A program made the position numbers and the translations under genes. From a virus, in the IMG/VR virus record IMGVR_UViG_3300008110_000066, positions 1 to 57,639 of that record: 57,639 nt of DNA; one strand, given 5' to 3'. The notes beneath the pieces are model-generated. The model did no database searches. It worked only from the letters and a program-made list of their open reading frames with translations, and had not been told where the DNA came from. Of this stretch, positions 36,713-44,651 are shown one piece after another (positions within the stretch are counted from its first letter, which is position 1; the number at the start of each line of letters is the position of its first letter).

Positions 36713-39085
36713 ATGGATTTATTCAATCCACCGAGATTATACAATTATAAAATTATGATAAAAGACTTGGACTTTTCACTATTTGAAAACCCAATTATAC
36801 AAGTTGTATGGGAAGATGTGCCTGAAAACTTTACACAAGACAAATTAAAAAGTGTAAAACATTACTTTTCAAAGAAGTATAATACCAGCAATGTGAATGT
36901 TCTCACCAAAGCAAAGAATATCGAAAATGAGAACACACAAAGTATTGATGTGTCAGTGAATATTTCTGATCCACAATACCAACTTGATCTTATCACTAAT
37001 CATCTTAAGTCCAAAGGACATCAAGATAAAATTGAAGACGTGTTGTTAATAAACAAAATGGTTGAAAACAAAATGTCTGGTGATGAAGAAAACCAAGCTC
37101 AATTCAAGAAATGGTATATTCGAAACATTGAGTTCTCAAACTTTTTATCGTATGGTGAAAATCAAAGATTAGACTTTGATAAGTTAAACGGAATTGTAGT
37201 TGTTGAGTCTGATCCGCCAAACTTTGGGGGGAAGACTGTTCTTACCGTTGATCTCCTAATGTTTTTATTTTTTAACGAAACAACAAAAACTAGTAAAGCT
37301 GAGGAAATTTTTAACCGATTTTCAAACAAAGACAAGGTCCATGTAAAAGGCGAAATTACTATTGATGGTGAAGACTATGTTATTGTAAGAAACATTGAAA
37401 GAAAACTATCTAAGAAAGGTGAATGGAATGTTAAAACAGAATTGGATTTTTTTAAAAAATTATCTGATGGTACTTTGTTGAACTTTACTGGTGAACAAAG
37501 AAGAGAAACTGAAGCATTTATTAAAAATTCAATTGGAACTAAAGAAGATTTTTTGATGACAATTCTCACAACAGGATCAAATCTTGAGGATTTATTGGAG
37601 TCAAAACCAACAGCCAGAGGTCAAGTATTGTCTCGATTTATGGGACTTGAGTTCCTGAAAAGAAAAGAAGAAGTTGCAAAAGAAATTTACTCTGAGTTCT
37701 CAAAACAAAAAATTTCAAACATCTATTCTTCTGAACAATTAAAAAGTGATATTGAAACACATCAAAACTCAATTATAAACCTACAAAATCAAATTAAAGA
37801 AAGTAACCAATCTTTAGTTGAAGTTGATGAGGCAATTACAAAAGGTAAAACATATCGTGATGATATGTTAAAGAAAAAACACACAAACATTGACCAAGAG
37901 TTAAGTTTGTTAAACCCAGAAAAAACAAAAGATGAAATCAAAGAAATTGAACGTGAGAAATTGGGATTTCTTACAAAAATATCCGAAATCAAAGTTGTTG
38001 AACCTTCTCAATTCTATGAAGAAGAAATCCATGACAAGGTTAAAGAAGAGATCAATGTCCTTTACAAAGAGATCGTTAAAATTGATACAGAAATTGCGTC
38101 AATCAATAAATTAAAGTCTTCGGTTGAAGGCGGAATCAAGTGTGAGCACTGTGGAATTGAGTTGATGAATGCAGCAATTACTAACGCAAAAATTGCGGAA
38201 TTAGATGGACTTATTGTGCAAAAAAACACAAAAACAACACTTATGACGGATTTATCCATCAAAGAACAAGGTTTTGTACAACTCAAAAAAGAGTTCGACG
38301 AGTATGAGAAAAACAAACTTGTTAAAGAAAAGTATGAAATATCTGTTGAAAGTTGTGATTTAAAAATTGGTTCATTAACCGATAAGATTAAAAGGTGGGA
38401 AGAAATTCAAGATAAGATCCAAGAAAACCAAAAGATTGAGTCTTTATTGATTAAGGCCGATGTTAGACTTGATGAACTTGAACTCCAAAAAAGAACTTTG
38501 ATAAACTCAACTACAACAAACGAAGGTTTGATAAAATCAATTGAGGAAAAAATAAACGAAGCCAAAAAGAAAATAGTCACAATTAAAGAAGAGGAAGAGA
38601 AAGAAAAAATATATAAGATTTTTTTAGATCTTTATGGTAAAAATGGAATATCAAAAATTATTATGAAGACTATGATGCCCTTAATCAATTCTGAATTACA
38701 AAGGTTAATGGAAGACTCGTGTTATTTCAAATTAGAAGTCAGAATTTCTGATAAAAATGAGGTAGAATTTGTAATGATTGATAACGGTACAGGAGTTGAA
38801 AAACTTATGAGTAGTGGGTCTGGATATGAAAAAACTGTTGCCTCATTAGGTTTAAGATCTGTTTTAACTAAAATATGTACCCTCCCAAAACCAAATTTAG
38901 TAGTTATGGATGAGGTTTTTGGTAAAGTTTCTCCTGAAAATTTTGAATTACTTTATGAATTTTTTACTAAAATAAAAGATTACTTTGAAAAAATATTTGT
39001 AATTTCGCATCATAGTTTAATAAATCAATGGGGTGAACACATTGTAAGAATTCGTAAAGAAAATAACGTATCAAAAGTATTATAA
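36713..39085 (+). CDS. SbcC/Rad50-like ATPase (T4 gp46 type)
   Basis: This 790-residue SMC-like ATPase works with the SbcD-like nuclease. Its first ~130 residues are an extra N-terminal domain not part of the ATPase head. The Walker A region near residue 165 (ESDPPNFGGKT) lacks the first Gly of the consensus. A long coiled coil follows, interrupted by a zinc-hook CxxC (KCEHCGIE) near residue 478. The C-terminal half-head has signature SSGSGYEK, Walker B LVVMDEVFG and the His switch VISHHS. The variant Walker A is odd but the rest is intact. Confidence 0.85.
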   Translation: MDLFNPPRLYNYKIMIKDLDFSLFENPIIQVVWEDVPENFTQDKLKSVKHYFSKKYNTSNVNVLTKAKNIENENTQSIDVSVNISDPQYQLDLITNHLKSKGHQDKIEDVLLINKMVENKMSGDEENQAQFKKWYIRNIEFSNFLSYGENQRLDFDKLNGIVVVESDPPNFGGKTVLTVDLLMFLFFNETTKTSKAEEIFNRFSNKDKVHVKGEITIDGEDYVIVRNIERKLSKKGEWNVKTELDFFKKLSDGTLLNFTGEQRRETEAFIKNSIGTKEDFLMTILTTGSNLEDLLESKPTARGQVLSRFMGLEFLKRKEEVAKEIYSEFSKQKISNIYSSEQLKSDIETHQNSIINLQNQIKESNQSLVEVDEAITKGKTYRDDMLKKKHTNIDQELSLLNPEKTKDEIKEIEREKLGFLTKISEIKVVEPSQFYEEEIHDKVKEEINVLYKEIVKIDTEIASINKLKSSVEGGIKCEHCGIELMNAAITNAKIAELDGLIVQKNTKTTLMTDLSIKEQGFVQLKKEFDEYEKNKLVKEKYEISVESCDLKIGSLTDKIKRWEEIQDKIQENQKIESLLIKADVRLDELELQKRTLINSTTTNEGLIKSIEEKINEAKKKIVTIKEEEEKEKIYKIFLDLYGKNGISKIIMKTMMPLINSELQRLMEDSCYFKLEVRISDKNEVEFVMIDNGTGVEKLMSSGSGYEKTVASLGLRSVLTKICTLPKPNLVVMDEVFGKVSPENFELLYEFFTKIKDYFEKIFVISHHSLINQWGEHIVRIRKENNVSKVL

Positions 39086-39086
39086 A

Positions 39087-39644
39087 ATGAAAAATAAGGT
39101 CAAAGAATTGAGGGATAGTATTTTTTCTTTAAACACTAGAAAATTTGGCACTGTAAATGAGATGTTAGTTGAAAGAATTGTTGAAGAGTTTGGGTTGATT
39201 GTTGAAGAACCAAAAGACACATCTTACGATAGGAAAATTGATAACTCAAAAGATGAGATTAAAGGATCACGAGTACTCAAAGAGTCTAAACTCAAGTTTT
39301 CAAAAGAAAATATTATTGATTGTATTTTAAATCATGAATCACATCGAATGATCAAATTAGAGGACGCCTCAAAAAATACATGGGACTCAAATATACAACA
39401 AATTAAAACAGACCTTTTTTCTACTTTATGGTATTCATTGTATTTTGAAGATAAAGTTGTACTATTCAAAATAAAAAACAACTTAATAAAGGAAGATAAG
39501 AAGATCAATTATTCTGACAAACAACATAGAAAAAATGTTGGTGAAGGACAATTTCACGTCTCAAACAAAAACATAAACTATCATTTGGATAATTATTTGG
39601 TTAAAATTATCACATATGATGAAGTTTATGAAAAACTTAGTTAG
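39087..39644 (+). CDS. possible restriction-endonuclease-like protein
   Basis: This 185-residue protein starts two bases after the SbcC-like gene. The segment DRKIDNSKDEIKGSRV could be a compact PD-(D/E)XK site (Asp... Glu-x-Lys), and a late segment (GEGQFHVSNKNINYHLDNYL) resembles the C-terminal part of some type II endonucleases. The evidence is weak; it may be a nuclease used for host DNA breakdown or for recombination. A strong alternative is an unknown protein. Confidence 0.4.
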   Translation: MKNKVKELRDSIFSLNTRKFGTVNEMLVERIVEEFGLIVEEPKDTSYDRKIDNSKDEIKGSRVLKESKLKFSKENIIDCILNHESHRMIKLEDASKNTWDSNIQQIKTDLFSTLWYSLYFEDKVVLFKIKNNLIKEDKKINYSDKQHRKNVGEGQFHVSNKNINYHLDNYLVKIITYDEVYEKLS

Positions 39645-39670
39645 AACACTGGTTGTTTAGAAAAAAATCT

Positions 39671-39678
39671 TATATTTG
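39671..39678 (+). promoter_or_regulatory. TAnnTTTG-type promoter
   Basis: TATATTTG matches the Bacteroidetes -7 box exactly. The nearest TTG (39653-39655) is 15 nt upstream, shorter than the usual 17-23. The next ATG is 22 nt downstream. It probably drives the hypothetical gene and the sigma factor. Confidence 0.45.
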
Positions 39679-39699
39679 TAGAACAATTAAAAAAAACAA

Positions 39700-40224
39700 A
39701 TGAATTACTTACTTTTTGTATACTATAACACTGAGGTAGAAAACTCAGAAGAAAAAACACAAGAGATTGGAACAAAACTAGCTGAACATATGACAAGTGG
39801 TCAAGTAAAGTTCATGTACGGAGACCGACATGCGATATTTCATTTTGGGTGTAAAAGTGACTTTATAGATGTTTCTGACGTTGTATTTTTTATTTCTGAA
39901 GAAGTATCAGGATTTGAATATTTACTGACAAAGAAAGGAAGAGATTACTCGTCTAACTTTGATAAAGACAACCTTGAACATTTAATGACGTTAAAGAACA
40001 CTACCCCAAAGAAACATAAACCTGCGGCACCAAAATTGAGAACAAATGATCTTAAAGGTGATGAACCATTTATGGATCTTGCGGACATCATCATGAATTT
40101 CAAAAGGAAAGAAGTTTGTAATATGACTTTGGATGAATTGTTAGATAAGATTAGTATCCAAGGTATGGAATCATTATCTGAATTAGAAAAACAAAAATTA
40201 GACGAGTACTCAAAATCACTTTAA
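39700..40224 (+). CDS. unknown protein with Bacteroidetes-type C-terminal tail
   Basis: This 174-residue protein has an α/β N-terminal domain (MNYLLFVYYNTEVENSEEK, then a GDRHAIFHFGCKSDF strand). After a Lys/Pro linker, its final ~35 residues (LDELLDKISIQGMESLSELEKQKLDEY) match a short helical tail that I have seen at the C-terminus of Bacteroidetes proteins such as rhomboid proteases. It lies 9 nt upstream of the sigma factor. Function is unknown. Confidence 0.5.
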   Translation: MNYLLFVYYNTEVENSEEKTQEIGTKLAEHMTSGQVKFMYGDRHAIFHFGCKSDFIDVSDVVFFISEEVSGFEYLLTKKGRDYSSNFDKDNLEHLMTLKNTTPKKHKPAAPKLRTNDLKGDEPFMDLADIIMNFKRKEVCNMTLDELLDKISIQGMESLSELEKQKLDEYSKSL

Positions 40225-40233
40225 AAACAAAAT

Positions 40234-41034
40234 ATGAAAGACAAAAACACTGGAGCATCAATCAATCAAGAAGAAATTTATCATTACCTTAAAGATATTA
40301 GAAAAATTAAGGTAATGACTGCCGAAAGAGAACGACACTTGGCTACTAAAATGAAGTCAAATGAAATTTCTATTTCTGAAAAACAAAAAATAGAGCAAGA
40401 GTTGTTGACAGGTAATTTACGTTTTGTTATTACGGTCGCAAAACAATATCAAAATCAAGGATTGGATTTATCTGACTTGATAGCTGAAGGAAATTTAGGA
40501 CTTATGAAAGCTATTAAAAACTTTGATTGGAACAAAGACCTACGTTTCATTTCTTATGCGGTTTGGTGGGTTAAACAATCAATAATCCAATCCCTTAATG
40601 ATAATTCTCGTACAATTCGTCTTCCGGTTAATGTTGTACAAGATTTACAAAAAGCCAAAAAAGAAGTCGAACAAACAGGTAAAAAATTGGACGACAGGTT
40701 CCAAACATTACCCTCAATCATAGATTTAGATATGAACATCAATGAAGACGGTGACACACTTGTCGACATGATAGAAAACAAAGATGCTTTAGCTCCTGAT
40801 GCAGGTTTCAACACTAAAGATATTTTGAAAGATAAACTAATGAGTTTATTGGATGTTTTAGATGATAGAGAAAGAGTTATTGTGGGTGATTATTTTGGTT
40901 TAACGGGAACGCCACGAACTTTGGAAGACATTGGATCAGACTTTGGTCTAACAAAAGAACGAGTTCGTCAAATTAAAGAAAAGGCTCTTCGAAGACTTAG
41001 AAATGATTCTTCTGAATTATTCGATTATTTATAG
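40234..41034 (+). CDS. RNA polymerase sigma factor, sigma-70 primary type
   Basis: This 266-residue sigma factor is strikingly host-like. Region 1.2 is near residues 12-40. Region 2 (residues ~56-130) includes NLRFVITVAKQYQNQGLDLSDLIAEGNLGLMKAI and FISYAVWWVKQSIIQSL, the -10 recognition and core-binding helices. A shortened region 3 (~131-165) is followed by region 4 (~200-258) with the helix-turn-helix TLEDIGSDFGLTKERVRQIKEKALRRLR. There is no region 1.1, as in Bacteroidetes primary sigmas. It should redirect host RNA polymerase to phage promoters, perhaps the TATTTATN or TAnnTTTG boxes. Confidence 0.9.
   Translation: MKDKNTGASINQEEIYHYLKDIRKIKVMTAERERHLATKMKSNEISISEKQKIEQELLTGNLRFVITVAKQYQNQGLDLSDLIAEGNLGLMKAIKNFDWNKDLRFISYAVWWVKQSIIQSLNDNSRTIRLPVNVVQDLQKAKKEVEQTGKKLDDRFQTLPSIIDLDMNINEDGDTLVDMIENKDALAPDAGFNTKDILKDKLMSLLDVLDDRERVIVGDYFGLTGTPRTLEDIGSDFGLTKERVRQIKEKALRRLRNDSSELFDYL
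41026..41033 (+). promoter_or_regulatory. TATTTATA box at the end of the sigma gene
   Basis: TATTTATA overlaps the last codons of the sigma gene and directly precedes the structured RNA at 41036. It could start transcription of that RNA. It lies inside coding sequence, so a chance occurrence is possible. Confidence 0.35.
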
Positions 41035-41035
41035 A

Positions 41036-41137
41036 ATGGGTTGAACCGAGATTACCCATACAACTCGGCAGAAGGTGCCTGAAGTCACCAAGGTGAAAAT
41101 CCTCAATTCTATCTATATGGTAGGATGAAACTACACT
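41036..41137 (+). ncRNA. candidate structured RNA with H-type pseudoknot
   Basis: The region after the sigma gene has no protein frame but folds well. ATGGGT (41036-41041) pairs with ACCCAT (41054-41059), and CCGAG (41046-41050) with CTCGG (41064-41068); the two stems interlock as an H-type pseudoknot. GGTG (41074-41077) pairs with CACC (41086-41089), and ATCCT (41099-41103) with AGGAT (41122-41126). A strong terminator follows. I do not recognise the family. It could be a small RNA, or a cis-acting leader controlling the gene at 41231. Confidence 0.55.
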
Positions 41138-41171
41138 CCCCCACTGGTACCGGTGGGGGTTTTATTATTTT
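41138..41171 (+). terminator. rho-independent terminator after the structured RNA
   Basis: CCCCCAC (41138-41144) pairs with GTGGGGG (41153-41159) around an 8-nt loop, followed by TTTTATTATTTT. It ends the sigma-factor operon or the candidate RNA. Confidence 0.9.
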
Positions 41172-41207
41172 AGGGGTTTATAATTCTTAACGATTTGATT
41201 ATTTTAA

Positions 41208-41215
41208 TATTTATC
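41208..41215 (+). promoter_or_regulatory. TATTTATC box before the membrane gene at 41231
   Basis: TATTTATC lies after the terminator and 15 nt before the ATG, so it is the likely start of the lysis-region transcript. Confidence 0.45.
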
Positions 41216-41230
41216 TAATAAACAAATTAA

Positions 41231-42454
41231 ATGAACAAAAAAATTTTACCTTGGTTTTTATTGGTATGTGCTTTAGGATTGTCGGGTACTGCGGCTTACT
41301 ATAGTGTTGTAGGTTTATCAATAATTTTTTCGGCGGTGGCGATTCCTGTTATTATAATGGGATCATTTTTAGAAATATCTAAATTGGCAATTGCGACATA
41401 CCTACATGATAAGTGGAAAGAAACTTACGGAGTTTTAAAAATATATCTTACGATGGCTCTTGTTGTCCTTTCGATCCTGACATCAATCGGGATATATGGA
41501 TTACTATCAACAGGGTTTCAAAAAAATATTGCAGGTTTAGAAATAAACAATAAAGTAATTGAAAATATAGAAGTTAAAAAAACTCGATTTGAAGAAATCA
41601 AAACTGACTATCAAAAAGAAAAAGGTGTGTTAGATAAAGACATTACCAATTTGAGAACCGCACTCTCTACCAATACAACTACTCAATCAATAGATAGAAC
41701 GACAGGACAAGTCATTACAAGAGCAAATGGAGGTAATAGAAAGGCATTTGAAGCTCAGTTAAAAGTGGCTCAAGAGAATAGAGACGGAATATCAAAAAAA
41801 ATTGAATCACTTAATGATAGTATTACACGTTTAGACTTAGAAATATTAGATCTCGCTTCAACAGAAATTGAATCAGGTGAGTTAGGGGCAATCAAGTATT
41901 TGAGTGAAATTACAGGATGGGATGTTAAAAAAACTGCCAACTTTTTTATCCTAACTTTGATATTTGTATTTGATCCGTTGGCGATTGCTTTGGTTATTTC
42001 TACAAACCAAGCCTTTAAAATTTATAGAAGAAAAGAAGAAGACGAGGAAAAAATTGAAGAAGAAGAGGAAAATCCATTTTACGAAGAATGGGAAATACCT
42101 GAAAGTTATTTTCCTAATCCTACCCCACAAGTTACCCCCCAAGTCACCCCCCAAGTCGAACCTGAAATTATTGAAAAAATTGTTGAGGTTGAGAAGATTG
42201 TTGAAGTCCCTGTTGAGGTAATTAAAGAGGTCGAAAAGATAGTTGAAGTCCCTATTGATAGGATGATTGAAATCGTTAGAGAAGTACCTGTTGAAGTTAT
42301 TAAGGAAGTTGAAGTGCCTTTAGAGATACCATATAAGTATTATGTAAATGATAAAGGTCAAGTATTCGATGAAGAGGGTAATGAAATGGACACTAGGATT
42401 TTTGAAAAAAAAATTGATGAGATAGAAAAAAGAATTTTAAAATATAAAAAATAG
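41231..42454 (+). CDS. multi-spanning membrane protein with coiled coil and EV repeats
   Basis: This 407-residue protein has three N-terminal membrane segments (residues ~5-22, 28-50 and 73-95). A coiled-coil loop follows (~105-225), then a fourth hydrophobic segment (TANFFILTLIFVFDPLAIALVIS, ~238-258). The cytoplasmic tail is rich in Glu and Pro (TPQVTPQVTPQV) and ends in EV repeats (IVEVPVEVIKEVEKIVEVP), similar to those in the coiled-coil protein at 35303. It precedes the amidase and may be a holin-like or scaffold protein, but it is larger than typical holins. Confidence 0.6.
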   Translation: MNKKILPWFLLVCALGLSGTAAYYSVVGLSIIFSAVAIPVIIMGSFLEISKLAIATYLHDKWKETYGVLKIYLTMALVVLSILTSIGIYGLLSTGFQKNIAGLEINNKVIENIEVKKTRFEEIKTDYQKEKGVLDKDITNLRTALSTNTTTQSIDRTTGQVITRANGGNRKAFEAQLKVAQENRDGISKKIESLNDSITRLDLEILDLASTEIESGELGAIKYLSEITGWDVKKTANFFILTLIFVFDPLAIALVISTNQAFKIYRRKEEDEEKIEEEEENPFYEEWEIPESYFPNPTPQVTPQVTPQVEPEIIEKIVEVEKIVEVPVEVIKEVEKIVEVPIDRMIEIVREVPVEVIKEVEVPLEIPYKYYVNDKGQVFDEEGNEMDTRIFEKKIDEIEKRILKYKK

Positions 42455-42457
42455 ATT

Positions 42458-43048
42458 ATGGAAATAATTGAAAATTTTATTGAAAGTAAATTTAAAGAAG
42501 GAGTTAGAAAAACTCAAATAGTCCTTACACATACATCAAGGACACTTTTTGATTACATGGTATCAATTAAATTTAGGTTCAATGGAAAACCAATTAAATT
42601 ACCACATTATTTAGTGGGAAGAGATGGTAAAATTATTAAACTTTTGGATGAGTCAATCAATGGTAATTTTACAAATAATGACAAGGTTAATAACAAATGT
42701 ATTGTTGTTTGTTTAGAAAATCTTGGTTGGTTAGAAAAAGAACCACTGAAACTTCATCACATAAACTGGATTGGTAATATTTATAAAGAAAAAGTTGTAG
42801 ATCGTAAGTGGAGAGATTACATTTTTTGGCATCCTTATACAGACGTACAAATGGAAAAAACCGTTGATTTATGTAAGGACTTGTCAAACAGATTTAACAT
42901 CCAACTTAAATGTATAGGACATAATACTAAAGTTAAAGGTGTTGAGTCTTTTTTAGGTATAATTACGAGATCCAATTTTGATGAGTTTGCCACTGACTTA
43001 AGTCCGGCATTTGATTTTGAAAAATTTAACAAACTACTAGAAAAATGA
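42458..43048 (+). CDS. N-acetylmuramoyl-L-alanine amidase (endolysin)
   Basis: This 196-residue protein resembles the amidase_2/PGRP zinc amidases that cut the bond between muramic acid and the peptide stem of peptidoglycan. The visible pattern is LTHTSR (His25), PHYLVGRDGKIIKLLDES, CIVVCLENLG, then IGHNTKV (His155) and the closing DLSPAFDFEKF (Asp180), which matches the family's D-P-G-P-x-F-D/P-W ending. The likely zinc ligands are therefore His25, His155 and Asp180. There is no signal peptide, so export needs a holin or similar. It is very probably the lytic enzyme. Confidence 0.75.
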   Translation: MEIIENFIESKFKEGVRKTQIVLTHTSRTLFDYMVSIKFRFNGKPIKLPHYLVGRDGKIIKLLDESINGNFTNNDKVNNKCIVVCLENLGWLEKEPLKLHHINWIGNIYKEKVVDRKWRDYIFWHPYTDVQMEKTVDLCKDLSNRFNIQLKCIGHNTKVKGVESFLGIITRSNFDEFATDLSPAFDFEKFNKLLEK

Positions 43049-43638
43049 GTAATTACGATGAAATAAAAATGTTGGTTGAAGCATCAAGACGTGCTTTGTC
43101 AGGTAAAATGAATGAGTCATATAATAATGAAATCAGAAAAAAATATGGACTTTTGACTGAACAACCTGTGAAAAAAGAAATAAAAATTACTGACGAAGAA
43201 GAAACAGAATTAACTAAACAAAATAAAGACTCCGCGGAAATCGGAACCCAAAGAGACAAACAGAAAGCATATAGAGTTAATGGTAATATAATTGTTTTGC
43301 ATGGTAAAAGCAAGTCAGATACACAACTAACCACAGACGAAAAAAATGCATTTACGTCAAGTGTTGATGAATTTAGAAATGAAGTTGCTGAGATTGTAGA
43401 TTTTGGTAAATTAAATGTTTTCCATGATAATGTTGAATGGTCCGGTAGAATATTAGAACTTGATTTAGAATTTTTCTACACCGTTAATGAACCAAATGGA
43501 ATATATATAAATGGTCAGATGATCAAAATTGATCAAGATTATTTAGAAATGGTAGGAAAACTACAAACTTATTATGAAAAGTTTAAAACTAAATGGAGTA
43601 AAATTGTTGCTTCGAGACAAGAAGATGTTGAAAAATGA
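43045..43638 (+). CDS. unknown protein with prohead-protease-like N-terminal motifs
   Basis: This 197-residue protein begins with MSNYDEIKMLVEAS, a helical basic leader, and has two (L/I)-x-E sites (LVE at residue 12 and LTE at residue 39) before an acidic/basic α/β body. Such sites are recognised by T4 gp21-type proteases in head proteins. The body reads as an α/β domain (IIVLHGKSKSDTQL, then ILELDLEFFYTVNEP). It overlaps the amidase stop (ATGA). It may be a head component or a cofactor of lysis; the context does not decide. Confidence 0.5.
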   Translation: MSNYDEIKMLVEASRRALSGKMNESYNNEIRKKYGLLTEQPVKKEIKITDEEETELTKQNKDSAEIGTQRDKQKAYRVNGNIIVLHGKSKSDTQLTTDEKNAFTSSVDEFRNEVAEIVDFGKLNVFHDNVEWSGRILELDLEFFYTVNEPNGIYINGQMIKIDQDYLEMVGKLQTYYEKFKTKWSKIVASRQEDVEK

Positions 43639-43988
43639 AAGAGTTTTTAATTAAGAATTGGAAAAATATAACTCTCACTATATTGGGGGTTATATTTGTT
43701 TATTTATTGGTCAGAGTCTTTACTCCAACACCAAACATATCCGAACTTAACAAATATAAGTTGGAGCAAATTGATAAAAAAATTAAAGAAATAAAAAATT
43801 TACAAAAAAATTTAAATGACTCAATTTATTTATACCAACATAAAATTGATAAAATTGACACTAAAATTTCACACATAAAATTTGAAAAAAAAGAAGTAAA
43901 TAATTTTTACATACAAAAAAAAGAAGAAATAAAAAACGCGGACAAGAAAAAAATTGATAGTCTGTTAAGAAGTAGATATAATTTTTAA
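43635..43988 (+). CDS. membrane-anchored coiled-coil protein (spanin-like?)
   Basis: This 117-residue protein has one N-terminal membrane segment (residues ~11-28, ITLTILGVIFVYLLVRVF) and then an uninterrupted coiled coil facing the periplasm. This is the topology of an inner-membrane spanin (Rz-like). It lies two genes after the amidase and directly upstream of another secreted coiled-coil protein. No sequence motif of a named spanin family is visible, so the call is based on topology and place. Confidence 0.5.
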   Translation: MKEFLIKNWKNITLTILGVIFVYLLVRVFTPTPNISELNKYKLEQIDKKIKEIKNLQKNLNDSIYLYQHKIDKIDTKISHIKFEKKEVNNFYIQKKEEIKNADKKKIDSLLRSRYNF

Positions 43989-43989
43989 T

Positions 43990-44406
43990 ATGAAAAAACT
44001 AATATTTTTAATTTCATTTTTAGTTGTCAGTTTTATTTCTGTCGCTCAAGTGAAGAAATCTGTTGATACAACACAAATGTGTATTCCCTATGATGTTGTA
44101 CAAAAAATGTTGTTAGAACTTAACGATTATGATAGATTGAAAGAATTATCTAAATTGGATAAAAAAGAAATTATTGAACTTAACAATAAAATTGTTTTAT
44201 TAGAAAAAACAAACAATACTTGGATTGAGAAAGATTCTTTAAGTAATCAGATAATTTTACAATCTGAAGACAAAGTAAAAATTTATAAACAAGAGAATGA
44301 AAACTTGAATAAAGAAATGAAACGTCTTAAAACAAAAAACACTTTGTTTAATATTATTTCAGGAGCAATTATTGCACCATTAACTTATTTATTGATCTTA
44401 AAATAA
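43990..44406 (+). CDS. secreted coiled-coil protein with C-terminal membrane anchor
   Basis: This 138-residue protein has a clear N-terminal signal sequence (MKKLIFLISFLVVSFISVAQ, probably cut after Ala or Gln). A coiled-coil region lies at ~45-115, followed by a C-terminal hydrophobic segment (FNIISGAIIAPLTYLLIL). No lipobox Cys is present. A periplasm-spanning role with the upstream protein (spanin-type) is plausible; alternatively it is a single anchored protein with no lysis role. Confidence 0.5.
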   Translation: MKKLIFLISFLVVSFISVAQVKKSVDTTQMCIPYDVVQKMLLELNDYDRLKELSKLDKKEIIELNNKIVLLEKTNNTWIEKDSLSNQIILQSEDKVKIYKQENENLNKEMKRLKTKNTLFNIISGAIIAPLTYLLILK

Positions 44407-44651
44407 TGCCATTTTCAAATTCACAAACAAGAGAAATAGAAAGTATTGCTAAGAAAGAAATTAAAGATTTCCTATCTTCCAACACTTCAAAACAATTCGA
44501 AGATAAACTTATTGATAAGGTTTCTAAAGAATTAGAAAAAGGTAAACTTAGAAAAGATGTTAAAGATGTCGTGGTAAAGGCTTTTTTGGAGTACTTTACA
44601 ATAATGTATCAACAAAGAATGTATTGGGAATCAAAATTTAAAAGTTTATAA
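44406..44651 (+). CDS. small helical protein, unknown
   Basis: This 81-residue helical protein (MPFSNSQTREIESIAKKEIK...) has no motif I recognise. Its start and stop are coupled to neighbours (ATAATG junctions). It is probably part of a structural or assembly module with the next gene. Confidence 0.5.
   Translation: MPFSNSQTREIESIAKKEIKDFLSSNTSKQFEDKLIDKVSKELEKGKLRKDVKDVVVKAFLEYFTIMYQQRMYWESKFKSL

Noticed and set aside
41036-41137. tRNA or group I intron after the sigma gene
   Set aside because: No cloverleaf with acceptor and T arms can be drawn, and no intron core elements are recognisable; the folding is a pseudoknot plus simple hairpins.
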